Assembly (NCBI RefSeq): GCF_900108585.1
Contig: NZ_UESZ01000001.1
Location: 2,170,001-2,234,000, forward strand
DNA length: 64,000 bases
Source of the DNA: Branchiibius hedensis
Lineage (GTDB): Bacteria; Actinomycetota; Actinomycetes; Actinomycetales; Dermatophilaceae
Direction of reading: 5' to 3'
Each line of letters begins with the position of its first letter. The stretch's first letter is position 1. The notes beneath the pieces are model-generated. The model searched no databases. It was given only the letters and a program-made list of their open reading frames with translations, and was not told the DNA's origin. Below are positions 1-10,670 of the stretch, piece by piece. The position numbers and the translations under genes are program-made.

Positions 1-2338
1 TCTCGAACATCGGGATCGGCTCAGGCAGATCCGGCACCCCATGGCAATCCAGCTTCAGCGCGATCACCCGCGAGTCGGGTCGGAAAGCGTTGGTGCGCAG
101 GGTCGCTCGCACGACGCCACGGATCGCTCGCACGATGCGGTCATGGTCGAGGCTGGCGACATCGGTCAACGCGGCGTCGATGCGCTGCAGGGTGCGGTGC
201 TGGTGGCTCGCCCGCTCATCGGCTTCCAGACGCAGCGCCGGATCGAACCGCTGCTCGAACAGCTCGCTCAGCAGCACCGCCAGGTCGGGATTGGCCAGCA
301 GCGCGTCCTGGATGTAGCCGTAACTGAGGGAGAAGGCCGTCTGGCGCAGATAGCGGCCCACCGTGCGCAGCACCGCGACCTGTCGCCAGGTCAGGCCCGC
401 GGATAGCACCAGTCCGCCGAGCCGGTCGCTGTCGGCGCGGCGGTCCCACACCGCGGCAAACGCATCCTCGAACCGGCCCCGCACGACCTTGACCTGGTCG
501 GCGTCCTCGCCGCCCCACGCCGTCGGCGACTGTGACCGCAGACCGATGTCGTAGATCCACACCGCCGAACCGTCCGGCAGCCGCATCGAGTAGGGCCGCT
601 CGTCAGTGACCTCGACTCCGAAGTCGGTGAACATACCCACGACGTCGGTCAGGATCAGCCGGTCCCGGCGAAAGATCTTGAACCGGCGCTCGCGCGGATC
701 GCTACCGCTCTCGCGGTACAGCGCGAAGAGCGCGGGGTCCGGCCCGTCCAACGCCTCGATCCGTTGCAGGTCAGCCAGCCCCTGCGCCGCTGTGAAGTCT
801 TCCTTGTAGGCCTCGGGGAACGCGTGCACGTAATCAGCGGTGATCCGGGCCGCCGCCTCGTCGCCGTACTGGTCACGCACCAGGGCCGCGAAATGCTGGC
901 CCCAAGTCTGGACGCTGCGCAGCAGCCGATCATCGAAGTCCTGGTCGCTGATCGGCGCGGGCCGCTCCTGCCCGAGCCAGACCACGAAGTGCACGTAGGC
1001 AAGGTCAGCGTCGTTGAGCCGAATCTCGTGCTCGATGTGCCGCGGACGGTAGCTTTCCTGCAGCACCTTGGTCATCCGCAAGCGCAACGTGGTGTCGTAG
1101 GCGTCACGCGGCACGTAGACCACGACCGACACGAAGCGACCGAACTCGTCGTCGCGGCGCAGGACCCCGGCGCAGCGGCGCTCCTTCAACCGGGACACGA
1201 CCTGCGCGACGTGCACCAAGTGCGGGACGTCTGCCTGCAGCACCTCATCACGCGGATAGGTCTCCAGCGTCTGCAGCACGTCTCGTCCGTCATGGCTGTC
1301 CGCGGCGTAACCCGTTGCCGCTAGGACCTGTTCGACCTTGTCGCGGGCGACGGGCACCCGACGCACGGTCTCGTTGTAGGCGCGGGCCGCGAACAAACCG
1401 ATGAATCGTCGCTCGCCGATCACTGCACCTGCATCATCGAAGACCCGCACGCCGATGTAGTCGAGGTGCGCCGACCGGTGCACCGTGGACAGCGAGTTCG
1501 CCTTGGTGATCGTCAGCAACCGCGGGTCGTGCGCGGTACGCGCCGCCTCGGGTGTCAACGGTCGGAAGCTGTCCGGGTGGTCATCCCGCAGGACACCGAG
1601 GCCACTGCCCTCGACCGGCGCCAGGCCATCCATGCCGTCGCGCTGCGCCAACCGGTAATCGCGATACCCGATGAAGGTGAAGTTGTCGTCGGCGAGCCAG
1701 CGCAGCATCTCCACGCATTGCCGGATCTGGTCCTCATCGACCCGTGTTCCGACCTCCTCGGCCACGGAACCGGCAAGCTCCCAGCAGCGTTCTCGCATCT
1801 GCGGCCAGTCCTCGACGGCAGCGTGCAGATCGGCCATGACCTGGGCCAGCGTCTGCTGGAGTTCCTCGTCGTCGGCGACCGTGCGACCCCGGGCGAACTC
1901 GACGTGCAACCACGACTCCCGGATCGTCGCGTCGTCGCCGTCGTCGGCGGCGGCCGTGACCGATTCCAGTTCGCCACTGGCCGATCGACGTACGTCGAAC
2001 TGCGGGTGGACCAGCAACCGCACCGAGCGCTGGGCGCGGCTGAGCGCCGCGAGCACCGTGTCGACGATGAACGGCATGTCGTCGGTGACGATCTGGGCGA
2101 CCACCAGGCCCCGGCCCCACCCGTCGGAGTCCGGGTGCGGGGTGAAGACCTCGACGTTGGTCGTCCCGGGTCGGCGTTCGCGCGCGAGCGCCAGATGTGA
2201 CCGCACGATGCCGGAAACGTCCGGTGGGCTGAGGGTTTGGAAGTCTTCGGCAGCGGTGTGCTCGAAGTAGCTCGATACCAGTTGTTCAGAAACCGACTGG
2301 TCGGAAGCCGACACGGTCGCGGAGTTCACCGCAGGCAT
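1..2338 (-). CDS. gdh: Large NAD-specific glutamate dehydrogenase, N-terminal part (runs off left edge)
   Basis: N-terminal 779 residues of the large (about 1,600-residue) bacterial NAD-glutamate dehydrogenase, which deaminates glutamate to 2-oxoglutarate in the cytoplasm. The catalytic C-terminal part lies beyond the window. Read on the minus strand, the frame is unbroken from the ATG at 2336-2338 to base 2. Family-like blocks include DDMPFIVDTVLAALSRA near residue 85 and WRQVAVLRTVGRYLRQ near residue 645. GAAGG about 8 bases upstream supports the start. The gene diverges from the DUF2505 gene across 108 bp. The N-terminal region is regulatory/ACT-like in this family, so function rests on family recognition and not on visible catalytic residues. 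Confidence 0.88.
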   Translation of the reverse strand, partial: MPAVNSATVSASDQSVSEQLVSSYFEHTAAEDFQTLSPPDVSGIVRSHLALARERRPGTTNVEVFTPHPDSDGWGRGLVVAQIVTDDMPFIVDTVLAALSRAQRSVRLLVHPQFDVRRSASGELESVTAAADDGDDATIRESWLHVEFARGRTVADDEELQQTLAQVMADLHAAVEDWPQMRERCWELAGSVAEEVGTRVDEDQIRQCVEMLRWLADDNFTFIGYRDYRLAQRDGMDGLAPVEGSGLGVLRDDHPDSFRPLTPEAARTAHDPRLLTITKANSLSTVHRSAHLDYIGVRVFDDAGAVIGERRFIGLFAARAYNETVRRVPVARDKVEQVLAATGYAADSHDGRDVLQTLETYPRDEVLQADVPHLVHVAQVVSRLKERRCAGVLRRDDEFGRFVSVVVYVPRDAYDTTLRLRMTKVLQESYRPRHIEHEIRLNDADLAYVHFVVWLGQERPAPISDQDFDDRLLRSVQTWGQHFAALVRDQYGDEAAARITADYVHAFPEAYKEDFTAAQGLADLQRIEALDGPDPALFALYRESGSDPRERRFKIFRRDRLILTDVVGMFTDFGVEVTDERPYSMRLPDGSAVWIYDIGLRSQSPTAWGGEDADQVKVVRGRFEDAFAAVWDRRADSDRLGGLVLSAGLTWRQVAVLRTVGRYLRQTAFSLSYGYIQDALLANPDLAVLLSELFEQRFDPALRLEADERASHQHRTLQRIDAALTDVASLDHDRIVRAIRGVVRATLRTNAFRPDSRVIALKLDCHGVPDLPEPIPMFE

Positions 2339-2446
2339 AGCACGCACCTTCGCACGCTCGATCGCGACCGACCTCGTTGTCGGTCCCGATCAACGATAGG
2401 CGCCAGCTCACGCAGCGGCGCACCCGCCCCGCGTAGGCTGCGTGCC

Positions 2447-2944
2447 GTGGCCAAACACATCGAACATTCCTGGACCTTGCCGGCCGACCCTGCGACCGTC
2501 TTCACGATGTTGACCGACGAGTCGTTCCAGCACGCCACCGGCGATGCGACCGGTGCTGTGGCCGTCACGGCAGCCGTCACGCAGGACGGATCCGACACGG
2601 TGATCGACACCGTGCGGACCATGTCGACCGACGGTGCTCCCTCGGCGTTCAAAGCAATGGTCGGCGATCAGTTGGACGTCGTGATCCAGCAACGGTGGGG
2701 TGCGGCCGCAGCCGACGGTTCACGGACCGGCACCACCCGTATCGAGGTCCGCGACAAGCCGGTCAGCTTCGAGGGGCCGTGCTCTCTGAAGCCGGGCGGC
2801 GACGGGAGTGAGCTCAGTCTCTCCGGCGACGTGCGCTGCTCGATGCCGTTCGTCGGCGGGCGCATCGAAGGTGCCGTCGCGCCCGCCCTGCTGCACGGGT
2901 TCAAGGTCGAGGAGAAACAGGGCCGCGCCTACCTGGCTGGCTAG
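2447..2944 (+). CDS. DUF2505 family protein
   Basis: A 165-residue protein resembling the actinobacterial DUF2505 family, a START/polyketide-cyclase-like fold of unknown function. The start HIEHSWTLPADPATVFTML is typical of that fold, where an N-terminal strand is followed by a helix. GTG at 2447 is chosen because it begins the conserved region; upstream in-frame sequence overlaps the glutamate dehydrogenase promoter region. No signal peptide or membrane segment is seen. The gene is convergent with the DUF6912 gene and the two stop codons share one CTAG tetranucleotide (2941-2944), so there is no room for a terminator between them. Confidence 0.8.
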   Translation: MAKHIEHSWTLPADPATVFTMLTDESFQHATGDATGAVAVTAAVTQDGSDTVIDTVRTMSTDGAPSAFKAMVGDQLDVVIQQRWGAAAADGSRTGTTRIEVRDKPVSFEGPCSLKPGGDGSELSLSGDVRCSMPFVGGRIEGAVAPALLHGFKVEEKQGRAYLAG

Positions 2945-3375
2945 CCGGCCAGATCGGCCACGAGCGCGGCCAGCTCCGTCACGTCGTACCAGGACAGATC
3001 AAGATCGGTGTCGGCGTCGCGCTCGCCCGGCGGGTCGAGGCGGTGCAGGCTGGCGACCTGCCGCAACAGGATCGGGCCGGTGAAGCGCACTGCGGCCGGG
3101 GAATCCCCCGGTCCGCTCTGTTCGATCGCTTGCGTGAGCTCGCCACTGGGGACGTCTATTGCCGCAACCACATCGTCCCCCAGCGCGGCGGTGACGACCG
3201 CGGCTTCCTGGATCGCGGCGTACTCCAACTCTTCCTCATCGGGGTTGCCTCCGACGGCCGCTGCGAGGGCGGGAGAAGGGGCGTACGCGATCAGCGGTCC
3301 CTCGATGCGGCGCTCGTCGCGCAACGCGATCAGGCGGTCGAGGCTCGTCGGCAGATAGACACGTCCCGTGGTCAC
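2941..3375 (-). CDS. Conserved actinobacterial protein, DUF6912-like
   Basis: A 144-residue cytoplasmic protein. It has the pattern I associate with DUF6912: an RVYLPTSLDRLIALRD start, an acidic EEELEYAAIQEAA helix and a C-terminal WYDVTELAALVADL block. Its function is unknown. It starts with GTG at 3375, 21 bp downstream of the CpaE-like ATPase gene on the same strand, so it is probably the last gene of the SAF-protein/CpaE-like operon. The family name comes from memory of the motif order and should be treated as moderately certain. Confidence 0.75.
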   Translation of the reverse strand: MTTGRVYLPTSLDRLIALRDERRIEGPLIAYAPSPALAAAVGGNPDEEELEYAAIQEAAVVTAALGDDVVAAIDVPSGELTQAIEQSGPGDSPAAVRFTGPILLRQVASLHRLDPPGERDADTDLDLSWYDVTELAALVADLAG

Positions 3376-3396
3376 GCGGTCATCGTGCCACGGCGG

Positions 3397-4653
3397 TCAA
3401 CCGCGCCGACCCAGCCGGCGGCGTCGGCTGCGGGGCGCGACGGCCCCGAACCGGGTTGCCAGATCGGCGATCGCACGTCGGGCCGGTGACGTCGGGGCGC
3501 ACTCCCGAAGCACCCGACCGGCCAGCAACCCACCGTCCAGAGCGGCCCGGTCGTCCGGCACGAACGCCGTGGCCGTGACCGCTGCAAACCGGTCCAGGGA
3601 GTCGGCGATCACCGACTCCGCGTGTGATCCGACGGCGCTGGTGCGCACCTTGGTGACCACCACCTCGGCGTCGTTCTTACCGATCGCAGCAAGGTCGGCG
3701 AGGCCGCGGACCAGCCGTTGCAAACCGACCGGATCGCCGGCTCCGACGGCGATGATCCGATCGGCGGTTCGCAATGCGGCCAGGGTCGCTGCGTTGCGTC
3801 GCGGCGCACGGGTGTCGTAGCTGAGGTCCTCGTCCTCTTCCAGCGGCGCGGCCACATCGACCACGGTGACCGCGACCAGGCCACGAGCCACCTGCAAGAC
3901 ATGGGTGAAGCTCTCGTCGCGTACCTCTGGCCAGCGATCCGCCCGCGGCAAGCCGGTGAGCACGCGCAGATCGGGCAGGACGACGGGCGCGACAGCGGCC
4001 AACGACCGCACGTCCAACCGGCCCGCGTCGGCCAGCCGGGTCGCCGCTGCCACCCCGGGCGCCTCGTCGAGCAGGGCCAGGTGCTGGGCGACGCTGGCCG
4101 CATAGGTGTCGGCGTCGACCAAGAGGGTGGACACCCCGCCCGCAGCCAGCTCGGCGGCCAGATTGACCGCCAGCGTCGTTCGCCCGGGGGCGCCGGGCGG
4201 ACCCCAGACGACCACGACGATGCCGTCCTCGCAGTCCTCCCCGGAACCGGCAGGCGGCGGGTCTTCCGGCACGTCGGCCTCAAGCGCCGGCTGCGCGCCG
4301 TCGGGCACCTCGGCCGCCCGCACCAGCGCCAGCAACTCCTGCGGGCCGGCCGACAAGGATGCGCTCGGCACCGCCCAGGCTGCCAGCGCATCGTGATCGT
4401 CCCAGGGCGAGACAACCCCGACCACGATGACGCCGTACTCGCGTAGCCGGGCGATGGCGGACCGATCAAGGCCCGGGAACCCGGCCGACACCACGGCCAC
4501 CGACACGCGCGCGGCCTCGGCCACCGCCAGGAGGTCGCCGAGGTCGGCGCAGCGTCGGACCAGCGTGATGTCACTCGCGGCCGAGAGGTACTCAGCGACT
4601 GCGGCCTCCTGCGCCGGCCCGATCGCCGTGACGACTGTGAGGTCGTGGGTCAT
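3397..4653 (-). CDS. CpaE-like P-loop ATPase (MinD/ParA superfamily)
   Basis: A 418-residue protein with an N-terminal receiver-like region (about 1-115), a proline/acid-rich linker and a MinD/ParA-type nucleotide-binding domain from about residue 145. The P-loop reads GPPGAPGRTT (151-160). The Walker A lysine is replaced by Arg158 and the deviant-motif signature lysine position is Pro153. LLVDADTYAASVAQHL supplies the usual Asp after the second strand. The C-terminus is very basic. It overlaps the upstream SAF gene by 4 bp (ATGA), so the two are translationally coupled. CpaE-family ATPases belong to Flp pilus/tad machinery, but no other tad gene is present, so the role here is unknown. Confidence 0.8.
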   Translation of the reverse strand: MTHDLTVVTAIGPAQEAAVAEYLSAASDITLVRRCADLGDLLAVAEAARVSVAVVSAGFPGLDRSAIARLREYGVIVVGVVSPWDDHDALAAWAVPSASLSAGPQELLALVRAAEVPDGAQPALEADVPEDPPPAGSGEDCEDGIVVVVWGPPGAPGRTTLAVNLAAELAAGGVSTLLVDADTYAASVAQHLALLDEAPGVAAATRLADAGRLDVRSLAAVAPVVLPDLRVLTGLPRADRWPEVRDESFTHVLQVARGLVAVTVVDVAAPLEEDEDLSYDTRAPRRNAATLAALRTADRIIAVGAGDPVGLQRLVRGLADLAAIGKNDAEVVVTKVRTSAVGSHAESVIADSLDRFAAVTATAFVPDDRAALDGGLLAGRVLRECAPTSPARRAIADLATRFGAVAPRSRRRRLGRRG

Positions 4654-5351
4654 GGCGCAGATCCGGCGCTCACCGGGACCAGGTCGACCTTGCCGCCGCT
4701 GTTCATCGCCGCTAGCAGCGCCGCCACTTGATCCTGCGGAACCATCACCTGGACCGCAGGGTCGCCGGTGGCACCGCTCAGACCGTCACCGCTGCTGGGC
4801 ACCGACGCCACCGAGACCCGTTCCAAGAGTCGCTGTGGTGCTTTGTACGAGGTGGTGCCGGTCGCGTCGGACTGGCGTTCGGAGACCCAGACATCAACAC
4901 TCGACCCGCGCTGCAGGGTCGCCGCGGAGGCGCCGGTGACCGGCACGGCGATGGCCCGCACCTGCAGTGCTGCAGCGTCGCCGATCGCCGTACGGGGAAT
5001 CAACTCACCCTCCCGCACCTCCCGCACCACGCGGCCGGCTCCGTCGGTCGGGATGGCGCTGAGGTAGGTCTGCGGGGAGTCCAATCGCACGTCGACAGCG
5101 GTCACGTCACCCGTGCCCAGTTGATCACCTGGCTCCAGCGTGTGGCTGGCCTGCAACACCGTCACGGAGTGATTGAAGTGCTGCAACGTCAGGGCACCGG
5201 TGATCATCGCCAGCAGAACCAGCAGAATCCCCGCAATCAACCGGCCGTCCCGCCACGAGGGCCGTTGCAACCGTCCCGCGCGAGGCGTCGGCAAAGCAGC
5301 GTCCCGATCCTCGGTCGTCGCTGCGCGCGCCCGTGTTGGTGTCAGCGACAT
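4650..5351 (-). CDS. SAF-domain (CpaB/RcpC-like) membrane protein
   Basis: A 233-residue protein with a short basic cytoplasmic N-terminus, one membrane segment (about residues 37-57, GRLIAGILLVLLAMITGAL) and an extracytoplasmic SAF domain beginning near VLQASHTLEPGDQLGTGDV. A second beta-rich domain follows, ending MVPQDQVAALLAAMNSGGKVD as in CpaB/RcpC pilus-assembly proteins. It is the first gene of an operon with the CpaE-like ATPase. This pair often occurs in actinobacteria without a complete tad locus. The upstream 160 bp separates it from the divergent excisionase-type DNA-binding gene. Confidence 0.8.
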   Translation of the reverse strand: MSLTPTRARAATTEDRDAALPTPRAGRLQRPSWRDGRLIAGILLVLLAMITGALTLQHFNHSVTVLQASHTLEPGDQLGTGDVTAVDVRLDSPQTYLSAIPTDGAGRVVREVREGELIPRTAIGDAAALQVRAIAVPVTGASAATLQRGSSVDVWVSERQSDATGTTSYKAPQRLLERVSVASVPSSGDGLSGATGDPAVQVMVPQDQVAALLAAMNSGGKVDLVPVSAGSAP

Positions 5352-5511
5352 GGTCGCTCCCTTCGCCGATTAGCCGCAGGGCCTCTTGTGTGGGGGCACC
5401 TGCCGGACCTCCCCAGCCCGCTTGCGACCGATCGTGGCACGCCGCGCCCGACGCGCTGGGCTATCCACAGGTAAGGAAGTGTTAAAGACGGGGTTCGGCC
5501 AGAATGGGGTC

Positions 5512-5748
5512 ATGCCGGCCCGATTCCTCCAGATCAACGATGTTGCCGAGATCCTCAACATCTCCGTCCGCCAGGCCTACTCCTTGGTCACGACCGGTGA
5601 GCTGCCAGCGATCAAAGTGGGCCGCTCCTGGCGGATCGAGGCCGAGGAGTTGGAGGCGTACATCAAACGGGCGTACGCCGCGACCCGCCAGCAGGTCGCC
5701 GACGGGACCCTGGCCTCTGACCCGGAGTTCGACGAGTCGCAGAACTGA
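5512..5748 (+). CDS. Excisionase/MerR-type helix-turn-helix DNA-binding protein
   Basis: A 78-residue protein made almost entirely of one winged helix-turn-helix domain: INDVAEILNISVRQAYSLV (helices) followed by LPAIKVGRSWRIEAEELEAY (wing and last helix). It belongs to the helix_turn_helix_17/excisionase group, the same fold class as Streptomyces BldC, but there is no integrase nearby, so a chromosomal regulator is more likely than a phage excisionase. ATG at 5512 is preferred over upstream in-frame codons because the conserved domain starts three residues later. No good ribosome-binding site precedes it, so it may be leaderless. It diverges from the SAF-protein gene. Confidence 0.82.
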   Translation: MPARFLQINDVAEILNISVRQAYSLVTTGELPAIKVGRSWRIEAEELEAYIKRAYAATRQQVADGTLASDPEFDESQN

Positions 5749-5806
5749 CCGACCCAGCGAACCGCGTCGACACCCGTGTGACCCTTCCCGGTCACGAACG
5801 GCGGTG

Positions 5807-6349
5807 TCAGTCAGCGCGGCGGATGACCGATACCGCCGCGACGGGGATCATCCGACGACCTGTGATGGCATCCGGTCGTCGGACCGCGTCGGCGGGGTGT
5901 TCGGCGATGTCGAAGTGGTCCGCGCCCACCCAGTCGATCGACCCCGTGGTCAGACCGCCTGCAGTGTCATGGACGGTCACCGCGCTGCGATCACGGGCGA
6001 TTCCGCGCAGCGCGGTCCCGATCCCGATCCGTCGCCCGCGGGAGACTTCCGACCGGTTGCGGTAATCAAGGCCGGAGATCCCGAGCACTGCGGCCGCCGG
6101 GATGAGCGCCGAGCGGCGCTGCTCCTCCATCAGTAGCCAGTCCGCGCCGAGGTCCAGCAGGACGCCGGTGACCCGTTGAGCGGCGGTGGCAACGGTCATC
6201 GACCGGCCGATGGATGTCGCGACCCGGTCGGTCCACGCGACGGCGGCTCGTTCGGCGCGCACCAGCTGCGGAAGCAGCGCATCCTGCTCCGCCCGCTGCT
6301 CGCGCAGCCACTGGGCCTCGAGGTCGTCGAACAAGTCCTCCCACCGCAT
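5807..6349 (-). CDS. Conserved actinobacterial hypothetical protein
   Basis: A 180-residue cytoplasmic protein I cannot assign to a function. It begins MRWEDLFDDLEAQW, has an alpha-helical N-terminal half and a small C-terminal beta-rich half with TGSIDWVGADHFDIAEH and RMIPVAAVSVIR. This pattern (loop plus 'dialogue' with a short Sm- or PRC-like barrel) suggests a binding rather than catalytic role, which is inference. It diverges from the LysM gene across about 90 bp that contain AT-rich 10-bp repeats, so those repeats could control both genes. Confidence 0.7.
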   Translation of the reverse strand: MRWEDLFDDLEAQWLREQRAEQDALLPQLVRAERAAVAWTDRVATSIGRSMTVATAAQRVTGVLLDLGADWLLMEEQRRSALIPAAAVLGISGLDYRNRSEVSRGRRIGIGTALRGIARDRSAVTVHDTAGGLTTGSIDWVGADHFDIAEHPADAVRRPDAITGRRMIPVAAVSVIRRAD

Positions 6350-6385
6350 GCCAGCAACCTACGGTCCCGACGATCCGCAGTGCGG

Positions 6386-6394
6386 TTATCCACA
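6386..6394 (-). other. Single consensus DnaA-box-like sequence
   Basis: TTATCCACA is present on the plus strand in the intergenic space before the LysM gene. It is a perfect match to the classical DnaA box, but it stands alone. A one-mismatch relative (CTATCCACA) lies at 5461-5469 and TTTTCCACA lies on the minus strand at 16690-16698, all intergenic. There is no dnaA/dnaN context, so this is not an origin. At most it could be a titration or regulatory site. Confidence 0.3.
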
Positions 6395-6400
6395 TTCAGT

Positions 6401-6450
6401 CACTTTTAATGTCGTTTGATGCCTTTTAATGCGCTTGAATGTCTTTTATG
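6401..6450 (+). repeat. Five AT-rich 10-bp direct repeats, candidate cooperative operator
   Basis: Five consecutive 10-bp units, all in the same orientation and exact register, begin at 6401, 6411, 6421, 6431 and 6441. A consensus is G(C/T)CNTTTAAT, with TT at unit positions 5-6 and AT at or near the end in every unit. One unit equals about one helical turn, so bound protein would sit on one face of the DNA. The AT-richness contrasts with the surrounding GC-rich sequence. The array runs into the start codon of the LysM gene. Streptomyces BldC is known to bind AT-rich direct repeats head to tail; a related small helix-turn-helix protein is encoded at 5512-5748. Confidence 0.7.
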
Positions 6451-7275
6451 AACGAAGGGCCGCACGCAGAGCGCACCTGGCTGGCCAGCGGCCTGGGCTG
6501 CGTTATCGCCGTCGCGTCGATCGCCGGAGCCTTCCCGTTGGGTGCCGCTGCGGCGCGCGGACTCGCAGTCGACGTCCGCGAGGTATCCGCTCCCATGACG
6601 CTGTTCCTGCACGTCCTGCTGACCTGCCTGGTGCCGCTCCTGCTCTGGTTGGCGGCAGCGTCCGCGGCGGCCAGCTGGGAGATCGTCCGCGCCGGTGGGG
6701 GCGGCCGGGCGGCTGCGGACCCGCGCCCCGGCGGCCGGCGCGCGGGTCGGCACCACGTCGCCGCCGTTCTGCTCGCGTTGACCGGAGCCGGTGCGCTGGG
6801 CACGGTGCCGACCACGACGGCCATGGCGAGCCCGCTACCGCCCGGAACCACCCGGTCCGCGCCCTTGGCCGTCGCCGAGCAGCCCAGCGCGATGGACGTG
6901 CCGATGCCCGTCGCGACCGCTCCTGCCGGCCCACCGAGCGCGCCAGCAGCTGCGGACATCCCCCAGCCCGGGTGGGTCACCCCGGCGCCGTCACCGGCCA
7001 GCCAACGATGCGCCGCTGGCGCCCGGCTGATCGCCGGCTGCCCTACCCGCACGGACTCAGATCAGGTCGTCGTCCACCGCGGTGACAGCCTTTGGTCGCT
7101 GATCTCCCGGCACCTGCACACCCACGATCCAGCCGTCATCGCAGCCGCCGTGCCGCACTGGTACGCCGCCAACCGGGCCGTCATCGGACCCGACCCCGAC
7201 CTGCTCCTGGTCGGCCAACGCCTGCACATCCCAGACACCGCACCGACCGCGCACACCACCCAGGGGGAACGATGA
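6439..7275 (+). CDS. LysM-domain membrane protein
   Basis: A 278-residue protein with two N-terminal membrane segments (about residues 13-38 and 52-75) and another hydrophobic stretch near 100-118. A Pro/Ala-rich extracytoplasmic linker and a C-terminal LysM peptidoglycan-binding motif follow (VHRGDSLWSLISRHL ... LLVGQRLHIPD). It probably anchors to or senses the cell wall. The start is ambiguous: ATG at 6439 or 6448, both inside the 10-bp repeats and neither with a clear ribosome-binding site. The stop overlaps the next gene's start by 4 bp (ATGA), so the two are coupled. Its place beside an Rv3235 homologue and secA is conserved among actinobacteria. Confidence 0.8.
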   Translation: MSFMNEGPHAERTWLASGLGCVIAVASIAGAFPLGAAAARGLAVDVREVSAPMTLFLHVLLTCLVPLLLWLAAASAAASWEIVRAGGGGRAAADPRPGGRRAGRHHVAAVLLALTGAGALGTVPTTTAMASPLPPGTTRSAPLAVAEQPSAMDVPMPVATAPAGPPSAPAAADIPQPGWVTPAPSPASQRCAAGARLIAGCPTRTDSDQVVVHRGDSLWSLISRHLHTHDPAVIAAAVPHWYAANRAVIGPDPDLLLVGQRLHIPDTAPTAHTTQGER

Positions 7276-7835
7276 GCACGACACCGCACGCCGCCCAGCC
7301 ATACGACCAGTTCCCGCCGCTGCGCGTGGTGCCGGCACCCAGCGCCGAACCAGAACCGTTGGAGACGGCGACGGTCACCCAGCTGTTCGCCGACCAGGCC
7401 GCGCGCACCGGGCGCCGCGGATCGGCGTACGTGCAATCGTCGCTCGCGATCGACTTCCGGGAGTCCGGCGAGGACCCACTCTTCGGCCCGCAGGCAACCC
7501 ACCGCAGTGAGCTACCCGAGCCGGGCGTCTGGGCCACGCAGATCATCGGCGCGGTCCTGGAGTGCACCACCGGCTTGCGCCCGGTCAGCCAGCTCGCCCG
7601 GTGGCTGGACACGGCGCCCCGGGAAATGGTCGCGCGGCGCTACACCCTCGCCCAACGCCGGGGCACCCGGCCGCTGGGCCGGTCCTCGGTCCTGCGCAGC
7701 CGCGCGTGCGAACCGGCCGACGGCGTCGCCGAGGTCTCCCTGGTGGTCCAGCACGAGGGCCGGGTACGTGCGGTAGCCGCACGCCTGTCCGGGGTGGACG
7801 GGCGCTGGCTGGTGACCGCCCTGCAGATCGGCTGA
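7272..7835 (+). CDS. Rv3235 family protein (DUF6459-like)
   Basis: A 187-residue protein with a disordered N-terminus (about 1-55) and a compact C-terminal domain containing TGLRPVSQLARWLD, REMVARRYTLAQRR and a final AEVSLVVQHEGRVRAVAARL strand pair. This matches the Rv3235 family found next to secA1 in mycobacteria. The gene here likewise faces secA, with only 11 bp between stops. The start ATG at 7272 overlaps the LysM stop and has GGGGGAA just upstream. The biochemical function is unknown. Confidence 0.82.
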   Translation: MSTTPHAAQPYDQFPPLRVVPAPSAEPEPLETATVTQLFADQAARTGRRGSAYVQSSLAIDFRESGEDPLFGPQATHRSELPEPGVWATQIIGAVLECTTGLRPVSQLARWLDTAPREMVARRYTLAQRRGTRPLGRSSVLRSRACEPADGVAEVSLVVQHEGRVRAVAARLSGVDGRWLVTALQIG

Positions 7836-7846
7836 CGTACGCCGCG

Positions 7847-10591
<2,745 letters not shown>

Positions 10592-10670
10592 AAGCTCTCC
10601 TGCAATGGGTGGACAGACCTACCAAGACTAACGGGCGTGGGCCGGATCACCGTTCCCAGCACATAACCGG

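Noticed and set aside
5512-5748. Phage or integrative-element excisionase
   Set aside because: No integrase, attachment-site duplication or other mobile genes nearby; the gene lies in a conserved chromosomal setting.
5461-6394. Replication origin suggested by DnaA-box-like sequences
   Set aside because: Only one perfect box and one near match, no cluster, no dnaA, dnaN or gyr genes.
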